A stretch of 34,180 nucleotides of DNA from Magnetococcales bacterium (GCA_015229045.1 JADGCJ010000024.1:1-34180), one strand, 5' to 3'. Positions 5,692-14,318 are shown, numbered from the stretch's first letter. Translations and numbers: made by a program. Notes: generated by a model from the sequence alone, not told the origin.

Positions 5692-8600
5692 ATGAACCCC
5701 CCTTTGCCAGAAAACCTGGATTGTTGCGATGCGGAGGAACTCATGGATTTGGTATGTTGGCATTTTGAAATTGATACTCTCCCACATTTCAAAGAATTGG
5801 CAACAAAGACTCAGGATCGGGTTACCCTTTGCCTTCCTTTCGGGGTGTGGTCTGATCCTCCCTTGCCAGTCGATGTCGTTGTCGAGGTATCCCTGGACGA
5901 TGCCGAACCCTTCCGAGTCGGGTTTGATCTGGATAATCCCCTGGGACACGTCCGGGGGGTGACCCTGGATGATATCGCCGTGGAACGGATCGCCAATCGG
6001 CACATGGCCCGTTGGTACCTGGATATGGAAGAAAGCTTGAGTCTGAAAAGAAACCGCTACTATGAGGCGTTTTTATACAACACTCCTCGAAATGCGAAAA
6101 TCCGCTATGCAATCTGGATCCAACCCCTGGGACAACATGCCCATCGGCTTGGTCCTTTCACGCTGTACAGCGCACTGCCTCATTTTGCTTATGAGGATCT
6201 CCTGACCATTTCCGCCGGGGATGGATCGATCGATGATGCCTGTGCCCTCTATTACAGGCAGGATGACCATTTTCATCATCTGCGGGCCGATCTGCTGGAG
6301 ATCAGGGCAGCACGCTTCAACTTTCAACTGGCGGCAGGACACTACTGGTACGACCTGACCCAGCGGGGATTCAACCTTGGCCAATTGCCAACCTTGCCGT
6401 TGATCAACCCCTTCCAGGATACCGTCGTCGTGTCGATTCCGCGTGCCGACATAGGACAGATCGATCACATCTGGTGGCGGGGTGAACGTTTCGATCTGGG
6501 GAAAAAACATCCAGTTGGCCGCGCCAGAATCATGTTCATCAACGACTGTCGACATGAATTGAACAATCTGTCCGAGCATCCTCACACAGGGTACAATCCC
6601 CCCCGCACCAGTGCCCAGATGGCCATGCGCGATGAACGCGCCCTGGGCAGCAGTCACCCCAACAGCGCCGAGGGAGAGATTGGCAGCGGCTACATGTTCA
6701 CCCTGGAGGCGTATCGTCGCCACCACCTGCCGCATGTGTGGTCCTTCAATGGCGGTATTCTGACCATCCTGGCCCAGGAGTGTCCCCAGGAACTGGCCAT
6801 CATGAGGGAGACCGTGACTCAAGGCCTCCTGGAACCGGCCATCGCCGGATCCGGGGGGCACTTTCTCCCCTACTTCCAGGAGGAGACCAATCGCCACTCC
6901 ATCCAGTATGGCATCGACCTGGTACGCAGTGTTTTTGGTCGCTGCAACGAGGTCTACTTTCCCGAGGGAAGATGCTATCGACACATTCCGAACGTGGTGC
7001 GTGCCCTGCAACGAGCCGACGCCATCCGCTTTCTGGTGGTGGATGGTTCGACCGGATTCTGGCCTTATCGGGAAACGGTGCAGGCCAACGCGAACGCTGA
7101 AGGAGTCTATCTCGACGACCACTATCTGTGGCAGGATCGGGAGACGGGTCTCTACCTTCTGTTCATCACCGATGAAGTACGGGAAAAGCTATTGCAGGCC
7201 TCCACCTGGGAGCGACAACGGGGAAAAATCGAGCGCGATTTGCGTCGCAAGTTTTTTCATTTCGCTGCCAATCCGGAGGTTCGCCGGCACCACCTCATGA
7301 TCTATGGCGATGCGGCCAGCCGGATCTCCGGCAATGGCTGGTTTGCACAAACCCGGGCCCCTTGCGAATTGGACCATCGTCTGGCTTTCGAGAGTGCCCT
7401 GGAGTGGATCGCCGCCCACCCCTGGATCCAGGCGATAACAACCGCTGACCTGGACCCGGACCGGGAGTGCGTCGGCACCATCGACATGCGTTCGGCCGTT
7501 GCGCCAGAACTGGACCCGGGCGGAATACTCAGTCGGGACGCTTACGGCAAAGAGTTGCATCTGGACGCATGGTACGACAATTGGAAAAATTTCCCGTCGT
7601 TCTGGATGGGGCAAACTCTGGAGGAGATTTCCCAGGGTATGGAGTACGCCATCCTCGACTGGCCACCGGCATTTCACAACCGCTTGTATGATCTGGCGCG
7701 AATCTCCTACGGTTTTTCTCTCTACCGAGCCTTATGGAACAAGCAGCCCCTGCAGGCCATCGATGGTCTGGATATCAATCAGCGCCACGATGTCATCGAG
7801 CCCGATGATGCAGCCATCGTCGCTGCTTTGCAGTGCCGCAATGCCCAGGTCTATCTGAACGCTGCCGTCTGGGCCGAATGGGCCAAAACAAGTGAAGATA
7901 CGGAAACATTTGTCAATCAGGGGCCGTTTTTGGAACAGTTGCGTTTCATCCGCTACCGGAACCTGAAATGGCGCATCGAACGTTTTCGGGATCGCCCCAT
8001 CCTGGAGACCCCTTTGCACTGGGATCGGGATGTTGTTCCCAACACCATTCTGTACAATCGCCAGGTTCTGGTGGTCATGGACGAAAACGGCGGCCGCATC
8101 ACGCATCTGTTCACAATGAACGAGGGTGTGCCGTGTTGTGTCAGCGGCACCTTCAAGGGGTATTCGTTCCTGGCAAGTGATAACAAGGGCGAGACCAGGA
8201 TCTGCTCCGGCGAGGTTGTCCAGAACACCGTGTATACACCCAATCACGCCTATATCGCCTGCGATGTGCAACAAAGCCTGGGCAGCACGGGACAGAAGAC
8301 CGATCCCCACGGCAAGACAGGCAAAGAGGCGGCGTGTCACTATCCGGACAATTTCAATGCCTATCGCATGACCCCGATCGACACCCATACCGTCGAGTGG
8401 TCCTATCAAAGGACCGGACCGGCCCCAACCTGGACCCTGGAGCTGTTTCGCAACCATCTGGCCATGGATCGGGAGGCACGCCTGCATGGTCACGAGGGGG
8501 TGGTGTTTCATCAGGATCCCCCGTTTTCAAAACGCATCTCCCTGGACGGCCGCACCTTGACCATCCGTTACATCGATGTGCAACCCGGCCATCTGGTCGC

Positions 8601-8865
8601 CAACGAATTTTGCACGGACATCCACGACGCCGTGCAGCCGGAGCGTCGGCATCGACTGCACTGGGTGGACGATCAAACGGTGGAGTTCTGGAGCGGGGAG
8701 AGGTGCAAGGCACGTCTGGAACTGCTGGAGCGCTGCACACTGACCGCAGAGACCCAGGAGGGCGAAGAGAACCTGCGCCTTCACCGGGCGCTGACCGATT
8801 GCATCAATATCGAGGCACCAGAGGGGGGGGCCTTTGCCTATCGAATCATCGTCGGCGCGGATTGA
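5692..8865 (+). CDS. Large glycoside hydrolase family 57-like protein
   Basis: A 1057-residue protein. The central part (about residues 280-560) has the pattern of GH57-type (beta/alpha)7 barrels: HPHTGYNPP, PHVWSFNGGILTILAQE, EPAIAGSGGHFLPYFQEE and EVYFPEGRCYR. In the last of these, Glu425 is in the position of the family nucleophile, followed by FLVVDGSTGFW. The C-terminal third (NTILYNRQVLVVMDENGGRI and GYSFLASDN onward) looks like a beta-sandwich domain that often follows the barrel. GH57 enzymes act on alpha-glucans (amylase, branching enzyme, 4-alpha-glucanotransferase); the exact reaction here cannot be assigned. There is no signal peptide, so it is probably cytosolic. ATG 5692 is the first start after an in-frame stop at 5632; its ribosome site is weak. 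It ends 24 bases before a convergent gene. An 8-G run at 8823-8830 lies near the 3' end. Confidence 0.65.
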   Translation: MNPPLPENLDCCDAEELMDLVCWHFEIDTLPHFKELATKTQDRVTLCLPFGVWSDPPLPVDVVVEVSLDDAEPFRVGFDLDNPLGHVRGVTLDDIAVERIANRHMARWYLDMEESLSLKRNRYYEAFLYNTPRNAKIRYAIWIQPLGQHAHRLGPFTLYSALPHFAYEDLLTISAGDGSIDDACALYYRQDDHFHHLRADLLEIRAARFNFQLAAGHYWYDLTQRGFNLGQLPTLPLINPFQDTVVVSIPRADIGQIDHIWWRGERFDLGKKHPVGRARIMFINDCRHELNNLSEHPHTGYNPPRTSAQMAMRDERALGSSHPNSAEGEIGSGYMFTLEAYRRHHLPHVWSFNGGILTILAQECPQELAIMRETVTQGLLEPAIAGSGGHFLPYFQEETNRHSIQYGIDLVRSVFGRCNEVYFPEGRCYRHIPNVVRALQRADAIRFLVVDGSTGFWPYRETVQANANAEGVYLDDHYLWQDRETGLYLLFITDEVREKLLQASTWERQRGKIERDLRRKFFHFAANPEVRRHHLMIYGDAASRISGNGWFAQTRAPCELDHRLAFESALEWIAAHPWIQAITTADLDPDRECVGTIDMRSAVAPELDPGGILSRDAYGKELHLDAWYDNWKNFPSFWMGQTLEEISQGMEYAILDWPPAFHNRLYDLARISYGFSLYRALWNKQPLQAIDGLDINQRHDVIEPDDAAIVAALQCRNAQVYLNAAVWAEWAKTSEDTETFVNQGPFLEQLRFIRYRNLKWRIERFRDRPILETPLHWDRDVVPNTILYNRQVLVVMDENGGRITHLFTMNEGVPCCVSGTFKGYSFLASDNKGETRICSGEVVQNTVYTPNHAYIACDVQQSLGSTGQKTDPHGKTGKEAACHYPDNFNAYRMTPIDTHTVEWSYQRTGPAPTWTLELFRNHLAMDREARLHGHEGVVFHQDPPFSKRISLDGRTLTIRYIDVQPGHLVANEFCTDIHDAVQPERRHRLHWVDDQTVEFWSGERCKARLELLERCTLTAETQEGEENLRLHRALTDCINIEAPEGGAFAYRIIVGAD

Positions 8866-8889
8866 CCAGAAAGACTCTTTTGAAGCGGA

Positions 8890-9405
8890 TCAGCCCCCAG
8901 AGGGCGTTGTCGCCTTGCCGCGTCTGCGAATGTGACCGGCCCGAACGATGGCCAGACGAGCCTCCTCTTCGCGTCCCTGATCCCGCAGCAGGTTGGCCAG
9001 ATTGTAGTAGGTCTTGACGCTGTCCGGGTGAGTGGAGAGTCCGCGCCGAAAGGCAGCCTCAGCCTCCACCAGCCAGCCGTGTTCCGCCAAAAGCCGACCA
9101 ATAGTATTGAAGTGCCCAATCTCCTTGGTGCTTTTTTCCAGTCTGGCCAGATAATGGCGCCGCACTTCGTCCCAACGCACAGCCACCTCCAGGACGCTGC
9201 CCAAATTCAAATCGGGCGTCACATTCCTTGCGGCGGCGCGGAGGGTGTTACGGATACCCAACAGGGGGCGTGTCAGTTTTTCGTTGGCCAACTGCTGATG
9301 CAGCTGCTCGGCCAGATAGGGCTGAACCACTTCCAGGGAGAGTTGCGATGACTGTTCCGAGGATGGAGCGGAAGTCGACACGCTGTTCGGACGCTTCTTG
9401 ACCAC
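8890..9405 (-). CDS. Small TPR-repeat protein
   Basis: A 171-residue protein with a Ser-rich N-terminus (VSTSAPSSEQSS) and a helical middle. A pair of tetratricopeptide repeats at about residues 95-160 includes HFNTIGRLLAEHGWLVEAEAAFRRGLSTHPDS and TYYNLANLLRDQGREEEARLAI. It has no signal peptide and no enzymatic motif; it is probably a protein-binding scaffold. GTG 9405 is chosen because AAGGAG (9413-9418) lies 7 nt upstream. A longer frame to 9480 would start inside an intergenic repeat and has an unlikely N-terminus with a duplicated VGW motif. It converges with the GH57-like gene. Partners are unknown. Confidence 0.7.
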   Translation of the reverse strand: MVKKRPNSVSTSAPSSEQSSQLSLEVVQPYLAEQLHQQLANEKLTRPLLGIRNTLRAAARNVTPDLNLGSVLEVAVRWDEVRRHYLARLEKSTKEIGHFNTIGRLLAEHGWLVEAEAAFRRGLSTHPDSVKTYYNLANLLRDQGREEEARLAIVRAGHIRRRGKATTPSGG

Positions 9406-9473
9406 CAGATGACTCCTTCGCCGCAGACCGTGGGGACCATTCATCCAGCCAACACTCATGGACGTCCAGCCAA

Positions 9474-9540
9474 CATTCATGAACGGGGGAAGCCTCTCTC
9501 CACCCCCCGATCACGCAAAGCCGCTACGCGACCTCCACGG
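9474..9540 (+). repeat. Intergenic repeat family, copy 1
   Basis: Sixty-seven bases that match 32082-32148 without gaps at 51 of 67 positions (my count by eye). The core GGGGGAAGCCTC, then CTCCACCC and CCGAT, is almost identical. The start can fold as GGGGGA-loop-TCTCTC. It lies between the TPR gene and the sensor kinase, which are divergent. Confidence 0.65.
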
Positions 9541-9635
9541 CGAGTTTACAAAAAATATTCTCCGTCTGCCAGTAAAAGAAAAAAATCCCGACCAGACATG
9601 AAAATGATCAACGACATATTTCTTGGGACCAGGGA

Positions 9636-9665
9636 TTGGCTCCCGGGTCGGGGACAGGTTATATT
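9636..9665 (+). promoter_or_regulatory. Promoter of the hybrid sensor kinase gene
   Basis: TTGGCT (9636-9641) is followed at 17-18 nt by TTATAT/TATATT (9659-9665). Transcription would start near 9671, leaving a leader of about 30 nt to GTG 9702. This argues against a longer reading from TTG 9636. Confidence 0.45.
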
Positions 9666-9701
9666 GAATCAGGTTCTCTGACTGGGAAATCGGAGTGTAC
9701 C

Positions 9702-12449
9702 GTGCAACGGATGGAAGGGATCTCACCGGACAAGTTCCGGGTCATCTTGATCGACGACGACCCGTGGGTCGAACAACTCGTGCGCAAAACCTTGGCCGGG
9801 CAGCCAGGATTCGACCTGCATGTGGTGCAAAATCTGGACAATGCCATGGAGGCTGTGGAACGCTATCTTCCCAATCTGATTCTCATCGAGTTGATGACCA
9901 TTGGCGGGGATGGGTTTCAGGTATTGGCCCAGTTTTCGGAACATCCACTCATTCAAGGGTTGCCGGTGATTGTTCTCTCCTGGCGGCGGAGTGCCTTGGG
10001 CAAGGCGCGTGCCTTCTCGCTGGGTGCGGATGATTACCTGGTCAAACCCGTCGAGGCTGAAGAGCTCCTGGCCCGCTTGCGACGCCATGTGGCAGTGCAT
10101 GAAGCCCGCGTCCAGCTGCACCAGGCCGAAGCCCGCTACAGAAATCTTTTTGAACACTCCCTGGATGCCATTTTTCTGGTCAACGGAAAAACCGGCTGGA
10201 TCATGGATTGCAACCCCTCCGCCTGCCAGTTGCTGGCACAGAGCCGGGAGAGGTTGCTGGGCATGGAGCTGCGGGACATTTTCCTGCCTGACCAACCCAA
10301 GATGCACGAAGGGGTGGATGCGGAGGCCGCTTTCCATACCCCTGCAGCAGACCCGGGAGGGCCTTTGTTTCTGGTCAATGGTTTGGGCAACTCCGTGCCG
10401 GTCGATGTCGCTGTGGGTGAATTCACGCACGGCGAAGAGCATTTTTTGCAATACATTTTTCGCGATGCCACAGAAAGGTTGCGGGTCGAAGAGCGTAACC
10501 GGCGCCATCTTCAGGCACGACTGACCATCAGTGCTCTGCTGCGCACCGCCCTGGCACCTCTCTCCCTGGAAGCCCAGTTGAAGGTGGCGCTGGATCTGGT
10601 CTTGTCCGCACCCTGGATCGCCATCGAGCCCAGAGGGTCGCTGTTTCTTGTCGATGAAACAACACGCGATCTGGTCATGGTTGCCCAGCGTGGTCTCGAA
10701 GAACCCATTTTATCCAGCTGTCGCCGAGTGTCGGCGGGGTATTGCCTCTGTGGACGCGCCAGCCTGGGCGAAGAGATCCTTTTTTCGTCCCATTTCGGGC
10801 CGGAACATGACATGAACTACGAAAATATGCAGGATCATGGACACTATTGTGTGCCGATTGGCTCTTCCAAAGGGGTGTTGGGAGTCCTCAACCTCTATCT
10901 GGCACCTGGACATACCCAACAAGCCGAAGAAGAGGAGTTCCTGCGCACCGTGGTGCAAACCCTGGCCGGACTCATCGAGCGCAAACGGGTGGATGAAGCC
11001 TTGCAACGCGCCAAAGATGCCGCCGAGGCAGCCAATCAAGCCAAGACCCGCTTTCTGGCCAATGTCAGCCACGAGATTCGTACCCCCCTGAACGCCATTC
11101 TGGGGTTCTCCCAGATTCTGATCAAGAACCGGGAGCAGTTTCCGCCGCGTTTTCGTCAGTATCTGGAAAATATTCTGGTCAGTGGCGAAAATCTGGTCGA
11201 AATCATCAACAATGTCCTGGATCTGGCCAAAATCGAGGCCGGCAAACTGCATGTCGAACTGGAAGATATTGATTTACGCCTGTTACTGCAAAGCATTTTT
11301 CATGTCCACAAGGAGCAGGCAGTTCGCAAGGGAGTGCAGATGAACTATGGTCTGGGGCCGGACCTGCCACGCCTGGTACGCTCGGACCGAACGCGCATCA
11401 ACCAGATTTTGACCAATCTGTTGGAAAACGCCATCAAGTTCACCCCCTCGGGGCGCCGGGTGGAAGTGGGCATCTTTCGCGACGGCAACAGGCTCCTGTT
11501 GATGGTGGCCGACCAGGGGGTTGGCATTCCGGTGGACAAACAGGCACTGATTTTTGAACCCTTTGAACAGGCGGATGGTTCCATAACACGTCTGTATGGT
11601 GGTACAGGGCTGGGATTGTCGATCGTCAAGAGTCTTTCGGCATTGCTGGGGGGGGATGTCTCGGTCGACAGTGCCGAAGGACAGGGGGCGACCTTTACCG
11701 TGCGTCTGCCACTCGTCGAACCCGACGCCAGGGAGACGACTCAATCCCAACCCGAATGGAACACTTTCCATTTCCCCCCCGAAACCAGGTTGCTGCTCGT
11801 CGAAGACAACCCCATGAGCCGGGAAATGCTCCTGGAAGCCCTGAAAGAGGTGGGTTTGACCCCCGCCGTGGCCGAAAACGGGGTACAGTGTCTGGAAATG
11901 TTGCCGCGTGTCCATCCGGACTTGATCATCATGGATCTGCACATGCCCGTCATGGATGGCTTGACGGCGACGCGACGACTGCGCAGCATGGATCTTGGTC
12001 GGAACATTCCCATCGTGGGTATCTCCGCCGATGCCTTTCTGGAGAAACAAAACGAGGCCAAAGAGGCCGGCATCACGGAGTTTCTCTCCAAGCCGGTGGA
12101 CCTGTGCCGCTTGATGCCGGTCATGGCGCGTCTGCTGCAACACCGCCGTCCGGAATCACCAACCGATCCTGCCCGACCACCACTCCCAGGGGAGTTGCGC
12201 AAAACAGCCATGGCGGAGCTGCGCGCCATTGCCAGATTGCCACCTTTTCAATCGCGATCCATCGTCGTGCGTTGCGATGCCGTGGTCGAGATGTGCGAAC
12301 CCTATGCCTCCCCCCTGGCCGATATTGCCGAGCGGGTGCGTCAGGCAGTCTTTGCCCGCCATTCCAATCAGATCCCTGATATCGTTCGGGAGGGAGAGAT
12401 CTGGGAAGAGGAGGAAAACAGGCGCATGGGCGAAAAAAAAGGAGAGTGA
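9702..12449 (+). CDS. Hybrid sensor histidine kinase (REC-PAS-GAF-HisKA-HATPase-REC)
   Basis: A 915-residue soluble signalling kinase. In order it has: a receiver-like domain (about residues 12-130) with the acidic DDD and LVKP, but Glu63 where the phosphoacceptor Asp is expected (ILIELMTIGGDGF); a PAS domain (about 143-250); and a GAF domain (about 285-440). The GAF carries an unusual Cys set (340, 348, 350, 383; includes CLCG). A HisKA domain follows with phosphoacceptor His457 in SHEIRTPLN, then an HATPase_c with NLLENAIKF, DQGVGIP and GGTGLGLSIV. A canonical receiver with Asp745 (IIMDLHMP) and an acidic tail complete it. No transmembrane segment is present, so it senses a cytosolic signal. 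GTG 9702 is preferred (GGAG at 9692-9695, 6-nt spacing); ATG 9711 is an alternative. No response regulator gene is adjacent. The gene after it starts 3 bases downstream of the stop, so the two are co-transcribed. Confidence 0.92.
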   Translation: MQRMEGISPDKFRVILIDDDPWVEQLVRKTLAGQPGFDLHVVQNLDNAMEAVERYLPNLILIELMTIGGDGFQVLAQFSEHPLIQGLPVIVLSWRRSALGKARAFSLGADDYLVKPVEAEELLARLRRHVAVHEARVQLHQAEARYRNLFEHSLDAIFLVNGKTGWIMDCNPSACQLLAQSRERLLGMELRDIFLPDQPKMHEGVDAEAAFHTPAADPGGPLFLVNGLGNSVPVDVAVGEFTHGEEHFLQYIFRDATERLRVEERNRRHLQARLTISALLRTALAPLSLEAQLKVALDLVLSAPWIAIEPRGSLFLVDETTRDLVMVAQRGLEEPILSSCRRVSAGYCLCGRASLGEEILFSSHFGPEHDMNYENMQDHGHYCVPIGSSKGVLGVLNLYLAPGHTQQAEEEEFLRTVVQTLAGLIERKRVDEALQRAKDAAEAANQAKTRFLANVSHEIRTPLNAILGFSQILIKNREQFPPRFRQYLENILVSGENLVEIINNVLDLAKIEAGKLHVELEDIDLRLLLQSIFHVHKEQAVRKGVQMNYGLGPDLPRLVRSDRTRINQILTNLLENAIKFTPSGRRVEVGIFRDGNRLLLMVADQGVGIPVDKQALIFEPFEQADGSITRLYGGTGLGLSIVKSLSALLGGDVSVDSAEGQGATFTVRLPLVEPDARETTQSQPEWNTFHFPPETRLLLVEDNPMSREMLLEALKEVGLTPAVAENGVQCLEMLPRVHPDLIIMDLHMPVMDGLTATRRLRSMDLGRNIPIVGISADAFLEKQNEAKEAGITEFLSKPVDLCRLMPVMARLLQHRRPESPTDPARPPLPGELRKTAMAELRAIARLPPFQSRSIVVRCDAVVEMCEPYASPLADIAERVRQAVFARHSNQIPDIVREGEIWEEEENRRMGEKKGE

Positions 12450-12452
12450 GTC

Positions 12453-12758
12453 ATGAATTCCGGAGTGATAGGAACCTGCTGGGGATGCGACGGCGGTCTG
12501 GGTTTGATCCATCTGGGGTGTCGGGATGCCTGCCCCCAGTGTGGTCGTGACACCCGGGTGTGTCGCAATTGCGAGCACTACGACCCCAACAGCTACAACG
12601 AATGCCGCGAAAACCAGGCCGAACGGGTGGTAGAAAAAGATCGCTCCACACCCTGCGACTATTTTCGTATCAGAGAGACGGACAACAAACCCTCCGTGTC
12701 CAATCCGGGCCTCGCGGCGCGCCAGGCAGCCGAGGCGTTGTTCAAAAAAAAGCGGTAG
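12453..12758 (+). CDS. Cys-rich small protein, probable zinc ribbon, unknown function
   Basis: A 101-residue protein with paired cysteines: CWGC near residue 9, CPQCGRD near 27, then CRNCEHYDPNSYNECRE and PCDYF around residues 37-69. The CxNCxxYDP...CRE...CDYF block recurs, as far as I recall, in small uncharacterised proteins of deltaproteobacteria and relatives. The cysteine pairs suggest zinc binding. The C-terminus is basic (LFKKKR). GGAG at 12441-12444 precedes ATG 12453, and the gene follows the kinase stop by 3 bases, so it is translated from the same message. Its role in kinase signalling is not shown. Confidence 0.65.
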   Translation: MNSGVIGTCWGCDGGLGLIHLGCRDACPQCGRDTRVCRNCEHYDPNSYNECRENQAERVVEKDRSTPCDYFRIRETDNKPSVSNPGLAARQAAEALFKKKR

Positions 12759-12772
12759 AGACCGCCAACGCT

Positions 12773-13066
12773 TCAAAGGCAGGATTGCTGATAATATTGC
12801 CGGTTGATGACGACACATCGATGGTCACAAGGCATGATCTCGTAGACCATGGAGTGGTGCATGCGCGGCTCCCGCCCGCAATAAAGGGTGTAACAGTGCC
12901 TGCGAATGGCCTGCTCGACCTGGCCCTGGCTCAAGATGTCGTTCCAGGCGACCTCCTTGTGGCCCAGGGTCAAACCAAACCAATAGCAGGCGGAGGTACC
13001 AGGCTCCGCTTGAGCCATCCCCGAAAAAAACGAGGAGAACACCGCAGCCGCCAGAGACAACCTCAC
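12773..13066 (-). CDS. Exported Cys-rich small protein, unknown
   Basis: From GTG 13066 the product is 97 residues, starting with a clear signal sequence (RLSLAAAVFSSFFSGMAQA, cleavage before EPG). The mature part of about 77 residues has six cysteines, spaced as if for disulfides in the periplasm (ACYWF, HCYTLYCGRE, PCDHRC, QQSCL). I recognise no family. The frame is open back to a GTG at 13222 that overlaps the upstream stop (GTGA), but the intervening DNA is rich in hairpins and would add an unlikely Gly/Pro/Arg-rich leader. The start is therefore uncertain. It lies downstream of another exported protein in the same direction and could share its transcript. Confidence 0.5.
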   Translation of the reverse strand: MRLSLAAAVFSSFFSGMAQAEPGTSACYWFGLTLGHKEVAWNDILSQGQVEQAIRRHCYTLYCGREPRMHHSMVYEIMPCDHRCVVINRQYYQQSCL

Positions 13067-13147
13067 AGCTCTGTCAACACGACGCAGCGGAGGAGCCAGG
13101 CCCCTGCCCCGACGCCATGAAAACCCCACCCCGGGCCAAGACCTGCC

Positions 13148-13199
13148 GGGAGAAAAGGACTTCTCCCCTCCCCCCGACAGCGCCCGGGGGTTCACCCCC
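13148..13199. other. Two hairpins between the exported-protein genes
   Basis: GGGAGAA (13148-13154) pairs with TTCTCCC (13161-13167). GGGGGT (13186-13191) pairs with ACCCCC (13194-13199) over a 2-nt loop. Neither has a U tract, so they are not ordinary terminators; they may stabilise the 3' end of the upstream minus-strand message. Confidence 0.4.
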
Positions 13200-13218
13200 A
13201 GAGAAGCCCCCGTTCCGC

Positions 13219-14103
13219 TCACCGCGGCGGCGGATAGCGATCACCACCCGGCGGTTGGCTCACGGGCGGACCACCCTGGGGGCCCGGACCTCCCTCCCCG
13301 GGTGCGCGGGAGCCCTGCTGCGGCAGTTTGGGCGGGGCAACCTGCTGATAATCAGGCGGGAGCTGGAAGAGGGCATCGGCCTGCGGTCCCTCCTTGATGT
13401 TGCGCAGCTCCAGGAGATATTTCTGGTCGCCGCTCACACCCCGGACGGGAATGCGCAGACGGGCATCGATCCACTGGGTGTTGGTGATGGACTGGCCACG
13501 GAAGGACTCGGTAAACTCCCATTTCTCGGTGGGGCGCCCGCTGATATCGTCCATTCCCTTGTAAATGCGCTCCATGAGGGGACCATCCTGGACCTCCTGG
13601 CGGATGATGATGTGCCGCTGCGGGTCCACCCACAGATTGACCTGAACCGTGCGCCCCTGGACGGAGCGGGAAACGACCCATTTTTCAATCGGGATACCAT
13701 TGGCCGTGTCGGCGCCAATCTTGGTGCATTTGATCTGGTTGGCGCTGGCGTTGGCATTGCATGGGCTGTCGGGATCCGATGGTAGCGGCTTGACATCCGG
13801 CTCGGGTGGAACCGGGGCATCAAGCACCCCTTCGTAATACTGCTTGCTTTGCGGGAGGAGGGTCCAGGCCTTGTGGTTGGCTGCGTCGATGAGAACCGTC
13901 TTTTCCTGTCCCCGATAAGCCCCCTCGGCACGAACGCGGTTCTTCCCTACAAAGATCCGCCCGGTTGCCTGATTGGCGGGGTTGTCCTTGCCACTCATGG
14001 TGATTTCTGCCGAAAAGTCCCCCCCATACCAGGAACTGGCACTCGCGGGAGAGACCGTGACGCCGACGATCAACAGAGCCAGCGCTCCGGTAAGTTGTCT
14101 CAT
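13219..14103 (-). CDS. Periplasmic protein of DUF4412-like (LolA-fold-like) type
   Basis: A 294-residue protein with a signal peptide (MRQLTGALALLIVGVTVSPASA). It has two similar beta-rich segments. The first includes FSAEITMSG, GRIFVGKNRVRAEG and KTVLIDAANHKAWTLLPQSKQYYEG. The second includes PIEKWVVSR, VNLWVDPQRHIIIRQE, EKWEFTE and TQWIDARLRIPVRG. This resembles DUF4412 or outer-membrane-lipoprotein-sorting-like folds, though I am unsure of the family. The tail is proline- and glycine-rich (GEGGPGPQGGPP). ATG 14103 has AAGGAG 9 nt upstream and a promoter at 14154-14183. Its substrate is unknown; the protein is likely periplasmic. Confidence 0.6.
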   Translation of the reverse strand: MRQLTGALALLIVGVTVSPASASSWYGGDFSAEITMSGKDNPANQATGRIFVGKNRVRAEGAYRGQEKTVLIDAANHKAWTLLPQSKQYYEGVLDAPVPPEPDVKPLPSDPDSPCNANASANQIKCTKIGADTANGIPIEKWVVSRSVQGRTVQVNLWVDPQRHIIIRQEVQDGPLMERIYKGMDDISGRPTEKWEFTESFRGQSITNTQWIDARLRIPVRGVSGDQKYLLELRNIKEGPQADALFQLPPDYQQVAPPKLPQQGSRAPGEGGPGPQGGPPVSQPPGGDRYPPPR

Positions 14104-14153
14104 GCAGAGTTCTCCTTCGGGATGCTGTTCAGATGGATATGTCTTTTTTGGGC

Positions 14154-14183
14154 ATCATAAAGGAATCATGGAGTCCGTTGCAA
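14154..14183 (-). promoter_or_regulatory. Promoter for the exported-protein gene
   Basis: On the minus strand TTGCAA (14178-14183), an 18-nt spacer and TATGAT (14154-14159) place a start near 14147, about 44 nt before the ATG at 14103. Confidence 0.5.
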
Positions 14184-14318
14184 AGGGAAAATGGCCTCTT
14201 CCCCCCGGTTTGACATGGAATGCCTTGGCGTAGGGGAGTGGCTTTGCTACCCTCCAGCGCAACGGTCTCGCGATGGTGGCACGGGGCGGGGATCACCTCA
14301 ATGATCGTTTTTGATTGG

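Noticed and set aside
6073..7122. 349-codon minus-strand ORF inside the GH57-like gene
   Set aside because: No recognisable family and fully inside a gene with better motifs.
9406..9480. N-terminal extension of the TPR protein to ATG 9480
   Set aside because: It starts within an intergenic repeat and has no ribosome site; GTG 9405 with AAGGAG fits better.
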